Assembly: GCA_902495945.1 (NCBI GenBank)
Contig: CABUZD010000033.1
Span: forward strand, 1 to 13,780
Source of the DNA: an uncultured Collinsella sp.
GTDB taxonomy: Bacteria > Actinomycetota > Coriobacteriia > Coriobacteriales > Coriobacteriaceae
Direction: 5' to 3'
Length of the DNA: 13,780 nt
A program made the translations under genes and the position numbers. This document shows, piece after piece, positions 1 through 7,857 of the stretch. Every line of letters starts with the position of its first letter. The stretch's first letter is position 1. Below the pieces are notes generated by a model, which saw nothing but the letters and a program-made list of their open reading frames with translations, made no database searches and was not told the DNA's origin.

Positions 1-221
1 ATATAGTCAAAGCTCGCCACCAGCTGCATCATCAGCGGGATCTTTTGACGCTCATCCTGCAGTGTCACGTATTGACGCATGCGGGCGCGCAGGTTTTTCG
101 CCTTGCCCACGTAGATGACATCGCCCTTGGCATCTTTCCAAAGGTAGCATCCGGGCTGTGTGGGAACGCGCGAAACCTGTTCGGCAAGCGTTGGAATGTT
201 GTCGTGACCGGACACGCGCAC
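1..221 (-). CDS. uvrC: UvrABC system protein C, N-terminal fragment
   Basis: UvrC makes the dual incisions of nucleotide excision repair after UvrB marks the lesion. Only the first 73 or so codons are in the window; the gene continues past base 1. They cover most of the GIY-YIG nuclease domain of the 3' incision. The segment PGCYLWKDAKGDVIYVGKAK followed by NLRARMRQYV is the standard UvrC N-terminus, and DERQKIPLMMQLVASFDY continues it. The reading frame opens with GTG at 221, directly after the TAG stop of murJ and in the same frame; a second GTG at 215 is an alternative start with a slightly better upstream AGG. Neither start has a strong Shine-Dalgarno sequence, so translation probably depends on coupling to murJ. 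Identity is secure; the exact start is not. Confidence 0.9.
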   Translation of the reverse strand, partial: MRVSGHDNIPTLAEQVSRVPTQPGCYLWKDAKGDVIYVGKAKNLRARMRQYVTLQDERQKIPLMMQLVASFDY

Positions 222-1904
222 CTACTTGCGACGAAGCAGCGCCGAGACCTCGGGCATCTTAAGGACGACGGCAAGGCCAAAGGTAACAGCAAGCGAGACG
301 ACACCCGCAACGCAAACGTAGCCAAGAGTAATCAGAATCGAGCCGCCAAGTGCCCCGACAAAGTGTTCAAGCGCCCACATGACGCCGGCGCCTGCGGCAG
401 CACCCAGGCCACCGAGCAAAAGGCCAAAGAAACCGCCATGCAGGATAGATTTGACCTGAAGGCCACGCAGGCGACGACGCAGCCACCACAGCGAACAGCC
501 GACCAAGATCACGTAGTCGACGACATACGAAAGCGCGATTGCCGGCATACCGAAGCCCAGCACAACGCCAAGCAGCAGAACCGAGCCGGCCTGGCCGATG
601 GCGGAATACAGGCAATAGCGGCTATAGGGCTTCATGTCGAGCAAGGCTGAGAAGCTCTTCTGCATCAACACGACCACGCCGTAGAGCGGCAGCGAGAACG
701 CCAGGTAGACAAGGAACTCGGACACCAGCGCCACGCCGGATTCATCGAACTTGCCGGCACAGTAAATCATGTTGAGCGGACGCGCGAAGACAATCAGGTA
801 CAGCGCGAACGGAATCAGGAAGAACAGCATCTGGGCGACGCCACGCGAAATGCCCGTGCGAACGCTGTCGTAATCCTTCTCCTGTGCGTCGTGAGAGAGC
901 TCGGTATAGAGCGCCGTCGAAAGCGAGGCGGCAATCAGCGCGTAGGGCAGCGTGTACCACAGGCGCGCATAGGCGATGACGGAAGGGCCAGTCTCGGGCT
1001 GGACCACCAGCGCGGCAGCGTTGGTGATAGAAGTCGAGACAAACATGCACACCGTGGCGAGCAGCGTCGGGATACCGAGCGCAATCGTCTGGCGCAGCGC
1101 GGGGTCCTTAAAGTCGATATGGATATGGGGATGCACGCCGTGCTTGCCAAGCGCGGGGATCTGACATGCCATCTGAACAAAGACACCGAGGGTCGTACCG
1201 GCCGCAATCAAGATGATGCCGGCACGGTCGCCAAACTGTGCGGACACGGGCGCAAAACCCATAAAGCTCGCAATGACGATCACATTGTTGAGGACCGGGG
1301 CAAACGTCGACCAGAAGTAGTCGCGGTGTGCGTTGAGAACGCCCGAGAACACCGAACCCAAACCATAAAACAGAATCTGGATGGCAAAGAAACGGAACAT
1401 GAACGCAGCGGTATCCATGCTGCCGCCGTCACCCGAAAGGAACGATTGCGTCCAGATAAAGCCCGGGGCGAACACGGTCCCCAGCAACGAAATGCCACCC
1501 AGCACCAAAAGCAGAATGCCGAGCAGGTTGCCCACGTACTCGTTCGAGGCCTCGCGACCCTGCTCACGCCTCACGCCCATGTACACGGGCAAAAACGCCG
1601 TCACGAGCATACCGCCCATCACGAGTTCGTAGAGCATATTGGGCAGGTTGTTGGCGACCTGATAGGAGGACGAGAGCAGCGACATGCCGATAGCGGCCGC
1701 CATTGCCCACGTGCGGATAAAACCGGTGACGCGAGACACGATGGTCAGGATGGTCATAAGCCCGGCGGAACGACCAACCGTGGAGTAGTCCGACGAGCCC
1801 ATGTCGTCAGTGTCATCTCGCGACGAAGAAGCTTCGGATGAGGGTGTCTGAGGCGCAGATTCTTTTGCAAAATGAGTTCCGCGCTTCAATTCTTCCTGCG
1901 GCAT
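222..1904 (-). CDS. murJ: Lipid II flippase MurJ (MviN family)
   Basis: MurJ moves lipid II, the peptidoglycan precursor, across the cytoplasmic membrane. The 560-residue product has the many hydrophobic segments of the MOP-superfamily MviN family. The signature is near the N-terminus: SRVTGFIRTW (residues 57-66) followed by YQVANNLPNMLYELVMGG and a V-T-A-F-L-P-V-Y stretch. Arg58 and Arg64 appear to match the essential N-terminal arginines of the E. coli protein, and Arg314 (YARLWYTLPYALIAASLSTA) probably matches its TM8 arginine. The first 45 or so residues are a Ser/Asp/Glu-rich cytoplasmic extension. The ATG at 1904 lies 3 bp after the ybaK stop and is preceded by GAGAGAGGA, so it is preferred over the internal Met35, which lacks a good ribosome-binding site. 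The gene ends with TAG immediately before the uvrC GTG. It is most likely cotranscribed with ybaK and uvrC. Confidence 0.95.
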   Translation of the reverse strand: MPQEELKRGTHFAKESAPQTPSSEASSSRDDTDDMGSSDYSTVGRSAGLMTILTIVSRVTGFIRTWAMAAAIGMSLLSSSYQVANNLPNMLYELVMGGMLVTAFLPVYMGVRREQGREASNEYVGNLLGILLLVLGGISLLGTVFAPGFIWTQSFLSGDGGSMDTAAFMFRFFAIQILFYGLGSVFSGVLNAHRDYFWSTFAPVLNNVIVIASFMGFAPVSAQFGDRAGIILIAAGTTLGVFVQMACQIPALGKHGVHPHIHIDFKDPALRQTIALGIPTLLATVCMFVSTSITNAAALVVQPETGPSVIAYARLWYTLPYALIAASLSTALYTELSHDAQEKDYDSVRTGISRGVAQMLFFLIPFALYLIVFARPLNMIYCAGKFDESGVALVSEFLVYLAFSLPLYGVVVLMQKSFSALLDMKPYSRYCLYSAIGQAGSVLLLGVVLGFGMPAIALSYVVDYVILVGCSLWWLRRRLRGLQVKSILHGGFFGLLLGGLGAAAGAGVMWALEHFVGALGGSILITLGYVCVAGVVSLAVTFGLAVVLKMPEVSALLRRK

Positions 1905-1907
1905 CGC

Positions 1908-2408
1908 TCAGTCCTCTCTCGTAATCGCGGCAACCGTCGCCCCGCAAAATCCAATTAAATCATCGGGTGCAAGCTCGAGCTGATAACCACGCTTGCCTCC
2001 CGAAATAAAAATGGTATCCCAAAGGACGCATGTCTCATCAATGAGCGTCCGGTAGCGTTTTTTCATGCCGACCGGGCTGCAGCCGCCGCGAACGTAGCCA
2101 GTCGCCGCAAGCAAATCCTTCACATGCATCATGGCCAAGGACTTCTCCCCCGCGGCACGCGCGGCGGACTTTAGATCGAGCTCGTCGGCAACAGGGATGC
2201 AGCACACGACATAGTCGTTGGACGGTGTCACGCAGACCAAAGTCTTAAATCCTTGACCGGGCTCCTCGCCAAGCTGCTCCGAAATCGCGACCCCCAGGCC
2301 CACCGACTCATCACCATCGTCTTCGTACGTATGTAGAACATAGGAAATGCCGGCGCTTTCCAGCTCGCGCATCGCATTGGTTTTTGGCGTCTTTACAGCC
2401 TTTGCCAT
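1908..2408 (-). CDS. ybaK: YbaK-type Cys-tRNA(Pro) deacylase
   Basis: YbaK-family proteins hydrolyse Cys-tRNA(Pro), the product of mischarging by prolyl-tRNA synthetase, so Cys is not inserted at Pro codons. The 166-residue protein has the usual family length. It carries the key lysine in FKTLV (Lys55) and the diagnostic GYVRGGCSPVGMKK motif at residues 104-117. The ATG at 2408 is chosen because AAAGGA stands about 7 bases upstream and the protein then begins at the usual family position. The frame stays open to a GTG at 2504, but that extension runs through a hairpin, has no ribosome-binding site and does not resemble family N-termini. murJ begins 3 bp after the stop, and uvrA ends 132 bp upstream. 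Gene symbol is by family; the substrate range in this organism is inferred. Confidence 0.93.
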   Translation of the reverse strand: MAKAVKTPKTNAMRELESAGISYVLHTYEDDGDESVGLGVAISEQLGEEPGQGFKTLVCVTPSNDYVVCCIPVADELDLKSAARAAGEKSLAMMHVKDLLAATGYVRGGCSPVGMKKRYRTLIDETCVLWDTIFISGGKRGYQLELAPDDLIGFCGATVAAITRED

Positions 2409-2445
2409 GACATATCCTTTCCCTCGCATTCGGACGCAAGGATTA

Positions 2446-2476
2446 AGTATATGTCCAATTCGGCTGCATACGTCAC
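2446..2476 (-). promoter_or_regulatory. Candidate promoter for ybaK-murJ-uvrC
   Basis: On the minus strand, TATACT (2446-2451) matches the -10 consensus at 5 of 6 positions. GTGACG (2471-2476) is a weak -35 match at a long 19-bp spacing. Transcription would begin near 2439, leaving about 30 nt of leader before the ybaK ATG. It lies after the hairpin at 2490-2520, so it could serve ybaK, murJ and uvrC independently of uvrA. The -35 match is poor, so the call is tentative. Confidence 0.3.
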
Positions 2477-2489
2477 TTCGGCACAGCAA

Positions 2490-2520
2490 GCGCCATCGAA
2501 TCACAAGGAGTCGATGGCGC
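2490..2520 (-). terminator. Hairpin downstream of uvrA, possible (partial) terminator
   Basis: GCGCCATCGA at 2490-2499 is exactly complementary to TCGATGGCGC at 2511-2520, giving a perfect 10-bp stem with an 11-nt loop. It starts about 20 nt after the uvrA TAA. In the minus-strand transcript the stem is followed by TTGCTGTGCC, a poor U-tract, so it may stop transcription only partly or act as an mRNA-stabilising hairpin between uvrA and ybaK. Confidence 0.5.
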
Positions 2521-2540
2521 CCATAAACTGAATCTCCTAT

Positions 2541-5420
2541 TTATTGAGCATCAAGTTGAGCCTGACGCTCCCGGTCACGCCTGAGCAACGGCGCCAAAAA
2601 CTTGCCCGTATAACTCTGCGGACAGTCCGCAACCTGCTCCGGTGTGCCCGAAACCACGACGGTTCCGCCGCCGTTACCGCCCTCGGGACCCATATCGATC
2701 AGGCGGTCGGCAACCTTGATAACATCAAGGTTGTGCTCAATCACCAGCACCGTGTTGCCCGCATCGACCAAGCGCTGCAGCACATCGAGCAGCTGGCGGA
2801 CGTCCTCAAAATGAAGGCCGGTCGTCGGTTCGTCCAAAATATAGAACGTCTTGCCCGTCTGACGTCGATGAAGCTCCTTGGCGAGTTTCACACGCTGCGC
2901 CTCGCCGCCCGAAAGCGTCGTGGCGGGCTGGCCCAGGCTCACGTAGCCCAAGCCTACATCGTACAGTGTCTGGAGCTTTCGCTTGATCTGCGGGATATTC
3001 CCAAAGAAGGCCAGTGCCTCGGCCACGCTCATGTCAAGTACGTCCGAGATGGTCTTGCCACGGTAGGTGACCTCGAGTGTCTCGTGGTTGTAGCGTTTAC
3101 CGCCGCAAACTTCGCAGGGAACGTAGATATCGGGAAGGAAGTGCATCTCGATCTTGATCTGTCCGTCGCCCTTGCACGCCTCACAGCGCCCGCCACTCAC
3201 ATTAAAGGAGAAACGACCCGGCGAGTAGCCGCGCGCCTTCGACTCCGGCGTACTCGCAAACAGCGCGCGAAGATCATCCCACAGGCCGATATAGGTAGCA
3301 GGGTTGGAACGCGGCGTGCGGCCAATCGGCGACTGGTCGATATCGATAACCTTATCGATACACTCGATGCCCTCGATTTTCTTATACGGACCCACAGGGC
3401 GCGTCGAACGGTGAATGGCATTCGTAAGGGCAGGCGCAATGGTATCGGTAACCAGGGAGCTCTTGCCCGATCCCGACACGCCGGTAACAACCGTAAGCGT
3501 ACCAAACTCGATCTTGGCAGTTAAGTTTTTGAGGTTGTTGGCTCGAGCGCCCGTAATTTTAAGGCAGCCGCGACCGGGCTTGCGCCGTTCATCAGGCACC
3601 CGGATCATTCGTTTGCCGGTCAGATAAGCGCCCGTCATCGACTCAGGACACGCCATGATATCGGCAGGCGTTCCCGCCGCGACTACGTGTCCGCCGTTGA
3701 CGCCGGCGCCGGGCCCCATGTCGATCACGTAATCGGCGGCACGGATTGTATCCTCGTCGTGTTCGACGACGATAACGGTATTGCCGATATCGCGCAGGCG
3801 CTCGAGCGTCTTGATCAAGCGCTCGTTGTCACGCTGATGAAGACCGATCGAGGGCTCGTCCAGAATATAGAGCACGCCCATGAGACCCGCGCCGATCTGC
3901 GTTGCCAGACGAATACGCTGCGCCTCGCCACCGGAAAGCGTCGCCGAGGCACGATCGAGTGTCAGATAGTCGAGTCCAACATCGACCAGAAAACGCAAGC
4001 GCTCCAGGATTTCCTTGACGATACGGCCGCCGATAAACTGTTGGCGCTCGGTGAGTTCCAGGCCCTCAAAAAACTCGAGCGACTCGCGGCACGACAGGCA
4101 GCAAACCTCATAAATGGACTTGCCGCCCACGGTGACAGCGAGCATCTCAGGGCGCAAACGAGCGCCGTGGCAGCTCGAGCACGGCTCCTCGCGAATGTAC
4201 TTCTCCAAGCGCGCCTTGGTGTTCTCGTTGGTTGTCTCGGTATAGCGCTCGTACAGGATGTTGCGAACGCCCGAAAACTTGGTATCCCACTGGCTGCGAC
4301 GTCCGTCGAGCTTTTGGTAGTCGACCGAGATCTTCGTATCGCCCAGGCCATCCAAAAATGCACGACGCACGCGAGGGGGCAAGTCCTCCCACGGCGTATC
4401 GGCGCTCACCTTAAAGTGTTTGCAGACCGCAGCAAAAATCTGCGGATAGTAGTTCGAATTGCCAAACAAGCTACCAAAGACTCCGTCGGCAATGGACTTC
4501 GAGGGATCCTCAATCAGCGCCTCGGCATCAACGGTTTTCTTAAAGCCCAGGCCGTCGCACTCAGGACATGCGCCATAGGGAGCGTTGAACGAAAAGTCGC
4601 GGGGTTGTAGGTCGTCGATGGAGTGCCCGTGCTCCGGGCACGCCAGAGCCAACGAATACTCCAGAAGCTCGCCCTCGGTCCCCTCGGGAGCATCACGATC
4701 GGGCAGCATGTACACGTTTACATTGCCGTGAGCCAGCGCGGTCGCCTGCTCAACAGACTCGGCGATACGGCCCAGAGAATTCTCACGGATCACGATGCGA
4801 TCGACCACGACCTCGATATCGTGCTTGAACTTCTTGTCCAGATCGATCGAATCGTCGAGCGAACGCACTTCGCCGTCGACACGCACGCGGCTAAAGCCCT
4901 CGGCGCGAAGGTCCTCAAACAGTTTGGTGTACTCGCCTTTTCGCCCGCGCACCACCGGTGCCAGCACAAACGCGCGGCGGCCCTCCCCCGCCGCCAAGAC
5001 CTTGTCGGCAACCTGGTCGGTCGTCTGACGCTCAATGACGCGGCCGCATTCGGGACAGTGCGGGGTGCCCACACGGGCGAACAGCAGGCGCAGATAGTCA
5101 TAAATCTCGGTTACGGTGCCAACCGTCGAGCGAGGGTTTTTAGACGTCGTCTTTTGGTCGATCGACACCGCCGGCGAAAGGCCGTCGATTGAATCCAAGT
5201 CGGGTTTGTCCATCTGGCCCAAGAACTGGCGCGCATAGCTCGAAAGACTCTCGACGTATCGACGCTGGCCCTCGGCATAGATAGTGTCAAATGCCAGCGA
5301 ACTCTTGCCCGAGCCAGAAAGACCGGTAATGACCACGAGTTGGTCACGCGGAATGGAAACATCGATATCACGGAGGTTGTGCTCACGAGCGCCGCGAATA
5401 ACGATAGAAGAATCAGACAT
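2541..5420 (-). CDS. uvrA: UvrABC system protein A (excision repair ATPase)
   Basis: UvrA is the damage sensor of nucleotide excision repair; its dimer scans DNA and loads UvrB. The 959-residue product is close to the usual length and contains two ABC ATPase modules. Module 1 has Walker A GLSGSGKS (33-40), signature LSGGEAQR (495-502) and Walker B with LDEPSIGLH (520-528). Module 2 has Walker A GVSGSGKSS (647-655), LSGGEAQR (836-843) and LDEPTTGLH (862-870). A C-terminal zinc module has Cys746, Cys749, Cys769 and Cys772. A first zinc-module region lies near Cys261, Cys285 and Cys288, with His264 where many homologues have Cys. The ATG at 5420 is chosen over in-frame upstream codons: AAGGAG stands 5 bases before it, AGGAGG lies just farther upstream, and the protein then begins with the expected IVIRGAREHNL. 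A LexA-like box lies 62 bp upstream. The gene is divergent from the LTA-synthase-like gene. Confidence 0.98.
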   Translation of the reverse strand: MSDSSIVIRGAREHNLRDIDVSIPRDQLVVITGLSGSGKSSLAFDTIYAEGQRRYVESLSSYARQFLGQMDKPDLDSIDGLSPAVSIDQKTTSKNPRSTVGTVTEIYDYLRLLFARVGTPHCPECGRVIERQTTDQVADKVLAAGEGRRAFVLAPVVRGRKGEYTKLFEDLRAEGFSRVRVDGEVRSLDDSIDLDKKFKHDIEVVVDRIVIRENSLGRIAESVEQATALAHGNVNVYMLPDRDAPEGTEGELLEYSLALACPEHGHSIDDLQPRDFSFNAPYGACPECDGLGFKKTVDAEALIEDPSKSIADGVFGSLFGNSNYYPQIFAAVCKHFKVSADTPWEDLPPRVRRAFLDGLGDTKISVDYQKLDGRRSQWDTKFSGVRNILYERYTETTNENTKARLEKYIREEPCSSCHGARLRPEMLAVTVGGKSIYEVCCLSCRESLEFFEGLELTERQQFIGGRIVKEILERLRFLVDVGLDYLTLDRASATLSGGEAQRIRLATQIGAGLMGVLYILDEPSIGLHQRDNERLIKTLERLRDIGNTVIVVEHDEDTIRAADYVIDMGPGAGVNGGHVVAAGTPADIMACPESMTGAYLTGKRMIRVPDERRKPGRGCLKITGARANNLKNLTAKIEFGTLTVVTGVSGSGKSSLVTDTIAPALTNAIHRSTRPVGPYKKIEGIECIDKVIDIDQSPIGRTPRSNPATYIGLWDDLRALFASTPESKARGYSPGRFSFNVSGGRCEACKGDGQIKIEMHFLPDIYVPCEVCGGKRYNHETLEVTYRGKTISDVLDMSVAEALAFFGNIPQIKRKLQTLYDVGLGYVSLGQPATTLSGGEAQRVKLAKELHRRQTGKTFYILDEPTTGLHFEDVRQLLDVLQRLVDAGNTVLVIEHNLDVIKVADRLIDMGPEGGNGGGTVVVSGTPEQVADCPQSYTGKFLAPLLRRDRERQAQLDAQ

Positions 5421-5463
5421 GGAAGCTCCTTGCCTCCTATTGCATCGAATCATACTGCCGATG

Positions 5464-5495
5464 AGTTTAGCGCACTCGACGCGCACAGATGTTCG
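5464..5495 (-). promoter_or_regulatory. LexA (SOS) box and likely uvrA promoter
   Basis: On the minus strand, 5482-5495 reads CGAACATCTGTGCG. This matches the Gram-positive LexA consensus CGAAC-N4-GTTCG at nine of ten specified bases. A TAAACT that could be a -10 element lies at 5464-5469, so the box would cover the -35 region, as expected for a repressor; no good -35 hexamer is visible. uvrA is an SOS gene in many bacteria, so site and gene agree. The -10 assignment is weaker than the box. Confidence 0.6.
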
Positions 5496-5562
5496 TAATA
5501 CAAGATTCGCAGACCTTTAGCTTTGCGTATCGGGTGCTTTGTTTCTCGAAATGCCGTGGAAA

Positions 5563-5607
5563 GGTTACAGTAATCTACTACTGAACCTAATTTGCTGTAA
5601 CAGAGGA
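5563..5607 (+). promoter_or_regulatory. Inverted repeat next to the ribosome-binding site of the sulfatase gene
   Basis: GTTACAGTAA (5564-5573) and TTGCTGTAAC (5592-5601) are complementary over 10 bp with one G-U pair; the right arm ends directly before the AGAGGA ribosome-binding site (5602-5607). The left arm can instead pair with TACTGAACC (5579-5587), as GGTT-A-CAGTA with a one-base bulge. In DNA it reads as two inverted copies of GTTACAGYAA, 28 bp centre to centre, which could be an operator. Whether it acts as RNA or as an operator is not decided by the sequence. Confidence 0.4.
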
Positions 5608-5613
5608 ACGTCC

Positions 5614-7767
5614 ATGACCGAAGATATCCCCCTTGAAATCACTTCGAGTGACATGGCCAATCTGCCCATATTCATCGCCGTCCTTATCGTGGCCACCGTC
5701 GTCGTGCGCGTGTATTTTTCAATCAAACACAATGAAAAGCCGCCCATTGCCCGCGTCTTTTGGTGCGCGACGCTCCTCATCCCGCTCGGCATGGTAGCTG
5801 CATGGATTACGAATCAATTGCTCGTAAATGAGGACAATTCCCTATGGGTCCTTTCTTATTCGGCGCTCGGTGCTACCGCCGTCATACTTCTTGTCGAGCC
5901 CTTGGTTTCGGGACTTATCGACCAAACCGATCTTGCGACGGGAACGGTTGCCTGTATTTGCCGTGACATCCTTGTCATCGCCGCTGTTTCAGCGCTCTCG
6001 TTCGTTTCACTCGAAATTGCCTGTAACGAAACGTTCTATCGCATTCCCGCCAACTCATTCGGGTTTTCCGTCGGGCTGCTCGCGACGGTTCTGCTCTCCC
6101 TTTATTTGCTGGGACAGCGTCATGGAGGCGTCATGGCCCTCGTGCCCGTCGCCTGTTGCATCCTTGGCATTGCCGAGCACTTCGTCATAACGTTTAAAGG
6201 CGAGGCCATCCTGCCAAGCGATATCTTGGCCCTTGGCACCGCAATGGAAGTGAGCGAGGGATACGAGTTTACCTTTACCGCCGGAATCGTAACCTCTCTA
6301 GCCCTGCTGGAGATTTCCCTGGGGCTTCTTTCGCTTATCCGACCGAGAAAGCTCCGTACGCCCACCCATGTCTTCCCCGCAATCGCCGCTAACCTCTGCG
6401 CTTTTCTGCTAGTGACCGTTGTGGGGCTCTCGGGCTTTTCCAGCATCGACTTGGAGCAGGCGCTGAATTTTGGATTTGACCGTTGGCAGCCCATCACCAC
6501 ATATGCGTCTCAGGGTTTTATCACTTCGTTCACCGAAATGGTCAACGAGTTGCCCATTGAGAAGCCCGAAGACTATACGCCCGATGAGGCGCAGAGCATC
6601 GAGCAGGAGCTCGCCGCCACCTACGACAGCACGTATGGCTCGAGCGAGCAGCGCGCGGCGGCCGTTGCCCAGTTCAATGAAATCAAACCGACGATTGTTG
6701 CCGTCATGAACGAGAGTTTTAGCGACCTTTCGTGCTTTGAGCAGCTCCAGGCGGCCGGGTACACCGGCCCCGCATTCTACAACTCGCTTCCCGACACACT
6801 TGTTCGCGGCACCATGCTCGCTTCGGTCGCCGGTGGCGGAACGGCAAACTCCGAATTCGAATTTTTGACCGGAGCGACAACGGCCTTTGTCGGATTAGGC
6901 AAGATCCCCTATCAGCTGTATCAGATGAATGGCGTCAACAGCCTGGCAAAGGACCTTAAGGAGCTTGGGTATACCGCTACCGCTATGCACCCACAAAACC
7001 CCGTCAACTACCATCGAGATAAAATCTATCAGCAGCTGGGCTTTGGAGACTTTCTTTCAATCGGCGATTTCGAAGGTGCGCCCTGTTACCATGCCGGCGT
7101 ATGCGACTACGCCACCTACGACAAGATACTCGACCTGCTTAGAACCGACGAAGCGCCGCAGTTCATCTTTGACGTCACGATGCAAAATCACGGCGGCTAC
7201 GACTATGGCACCGTTCCCGCCGAAGAGCTGACAAACTATTGGGTCGAGGGAGCCAGCGAGGGCGCCAATAGCGCACTCAACACCTATCTCACCTGCATCA
7301 ACGCATCCGACCGGGACCTCGAGTACTTTATCAACGAGCTCCGCAATATCGGCAGACCGGTTGTTCTTGTCTTTTTTGGCGACCATCAGCCGAGCGCCGC
7401 AACGACCCTCAACGACGAGCTGTACCCTCAGGAAGATACGGCAGACCACGCTTTCCGTAACTACCAGTCGACATATTTCGTCTGGGCTAACTATGAAATC
7501 GCCGGCAATACCGAGTTCAACGTTTACGACACCGTCGGGGCAAACGAGATTGCAGCCATTACCCTTAATAAGATCGGCGCCCCGCTCACCGACTATCAAA
7601 AGGCCCTGCTTGCAACAAGGTCAGATGTGCCCACCATCAATGTCGCCGGCTATCTCGGTGCCGACGGGCTGCGCTACGACTTGGAATCTGAAGACAGTCC
7701 ATACGCCTCGACGATCGACAAGCTGCAGCGCATGCAATACCTCGAGTTCGCCAGCAAAGTTCAGTAA
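5614..7767 (+). CDS. LTA-synthase-like membrane sulfatase/phosphoglycerol transferase
   Basis: The 717-residue protein belongs to the alkaline-phosphatase/sulfatase superfamily in the lipoteichoic acid synthase (LtaS) branch, whose members transfer glycerol phosphate from phosphatidylglycerol to cell-surface polymers. The first 275 or so residues hold about seven or eight hydrophobic segments; the rest is a large domain expected outside the membrane. Conserved metal and catalytic positions are recognisable: Glu367 in VMNESFSD, the nucleophile Thr410 in GGGTANSEFEFLTG, His526 in VTMQNHGGYDY, and Asp590-His591 in VFFGDHQPS. The ATG at 5614 is preferred over in-frame ATGs at 5539 and 5551 because AGAGGA lies 6 bases upstream. 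It is divergent from uvrA, and the next gene downstream starts 145 bp later. Founding LtaS proteins have five membrane helices, so the extra segments suggest a related enzyme. Family is secure; the polymer made is unknown. Confidence 0.88.
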   Translation: MTEDIPLEITSSDMANLPIFIAVLIVATVVVRVYFSIKHNEKPPIARVFWCATLLIPLGMVAAWITNQLLVNEDNSLWVLSYSALGATAVILLVEPLVSGLIDQTDLATGTVACICRDILVIAAVSALSFVSLEIACNETFYRIPANSFGFSVGLLATVLLSLYLLGQRHGGVMALVPVACCILGIAEHFVITFKGEAILPSDILALGTAMEVSEGYEFTFTAGIVTSLALLEISLGLLSLIRPRKLRTPTHVFPAIAANLCAFLLVTVVGLSGFSSIDLEQALNFGFDRWQPITTYASQGFITSFTEMVNELPIEKPEDYTPDEAQSIEQELAATYDSTYGSSEQRAAAVAQFNEIKPTIVAVMNESFSDLSCFEQLQAAGYTGPAFYNSLPDTLVRGTMLASVAGGGTANSEFEFLTGATTAFVGLGKIPYQLYQMNGVNSLAKDLKELGYTATAMHPQNPVNYHRDKIYQQLGFGDFLSIGDFEGAPCYHAGVCDYATYDKILDLLRTDEAPQFIFDVTMQNHGGYDYGTVPAEELTNYWVEGASEGANSALNTYLTCINASDRDLEYFINELRNIGRPVVLVFFGDHQPSAATTLNDELYPQEDTADHAFRNYQSTYFVWANYEIAGNTEFNVYDTVGANEIAAITLNKIGAPLTDYQKALLATRSDVPTINVAGYLGADGLRYDLESEDSPYASTIDKLQRMQYLEFASKVQ

Positions 7768-7827
7768 GCCCGCCCATTCGCTTGGACCCATCGTATTGCA
7801 AGCACGCTCGGCCCAAATGCATCGCAA

Positions 7828-7857
7828 ATGACTCCCGCTCGCAAACGAGGGTACAAT
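7828..7857 (+). promoter_or_regulatory. Candidate promoter for mrp and the flavoprotein gene
   Basis: ATGACT (7828-7833) and TACAAT (7852-7857) are reasonable -35 and -10 elements separated by 18 bp. Transcription would start near 7864, giving a leader of about 50 nt before the mrp ATG. A short dyad, CTCG-CAAA-CGAG (7838-7849), lies in the spacer. It is a good candidate because no other promoter is evident in the 145 bp between the sulfatase and mrp. Confidence 0.45.

Noticed and set aside
891..1841. A 316-codon open frame on the plus strand opposite murJ.
   Set aside because: It is rich in Arg and His and antisense to a clear membrane protein gene, a typical shadow frame.
2409..2504. A longer ybaK form starting at GTG 2504.
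   Set aside because: It would translate part of a perfect hairpin, lacks a ribosome-binding site, and the ATG at 2408 has AAAGGA at proper spacing and gives the family-typical N-terminus.
3687..4610. A 307-codon open frame on the plus strand opposite uvrA.
   Set aside because: It lies wholly antisense to uvrA, has no recognisable motif and reflects the codon bias of uvrA in a high-GC genome.
4623..4641. GTGCCCG-TGCTC-CGGGCAC inverted repeat.
   Set aside because: It is inside uvrA and arises from the codons for Cys-Pro-Glu-His-Gly-His; no T-run follows, so it is not a terminator.
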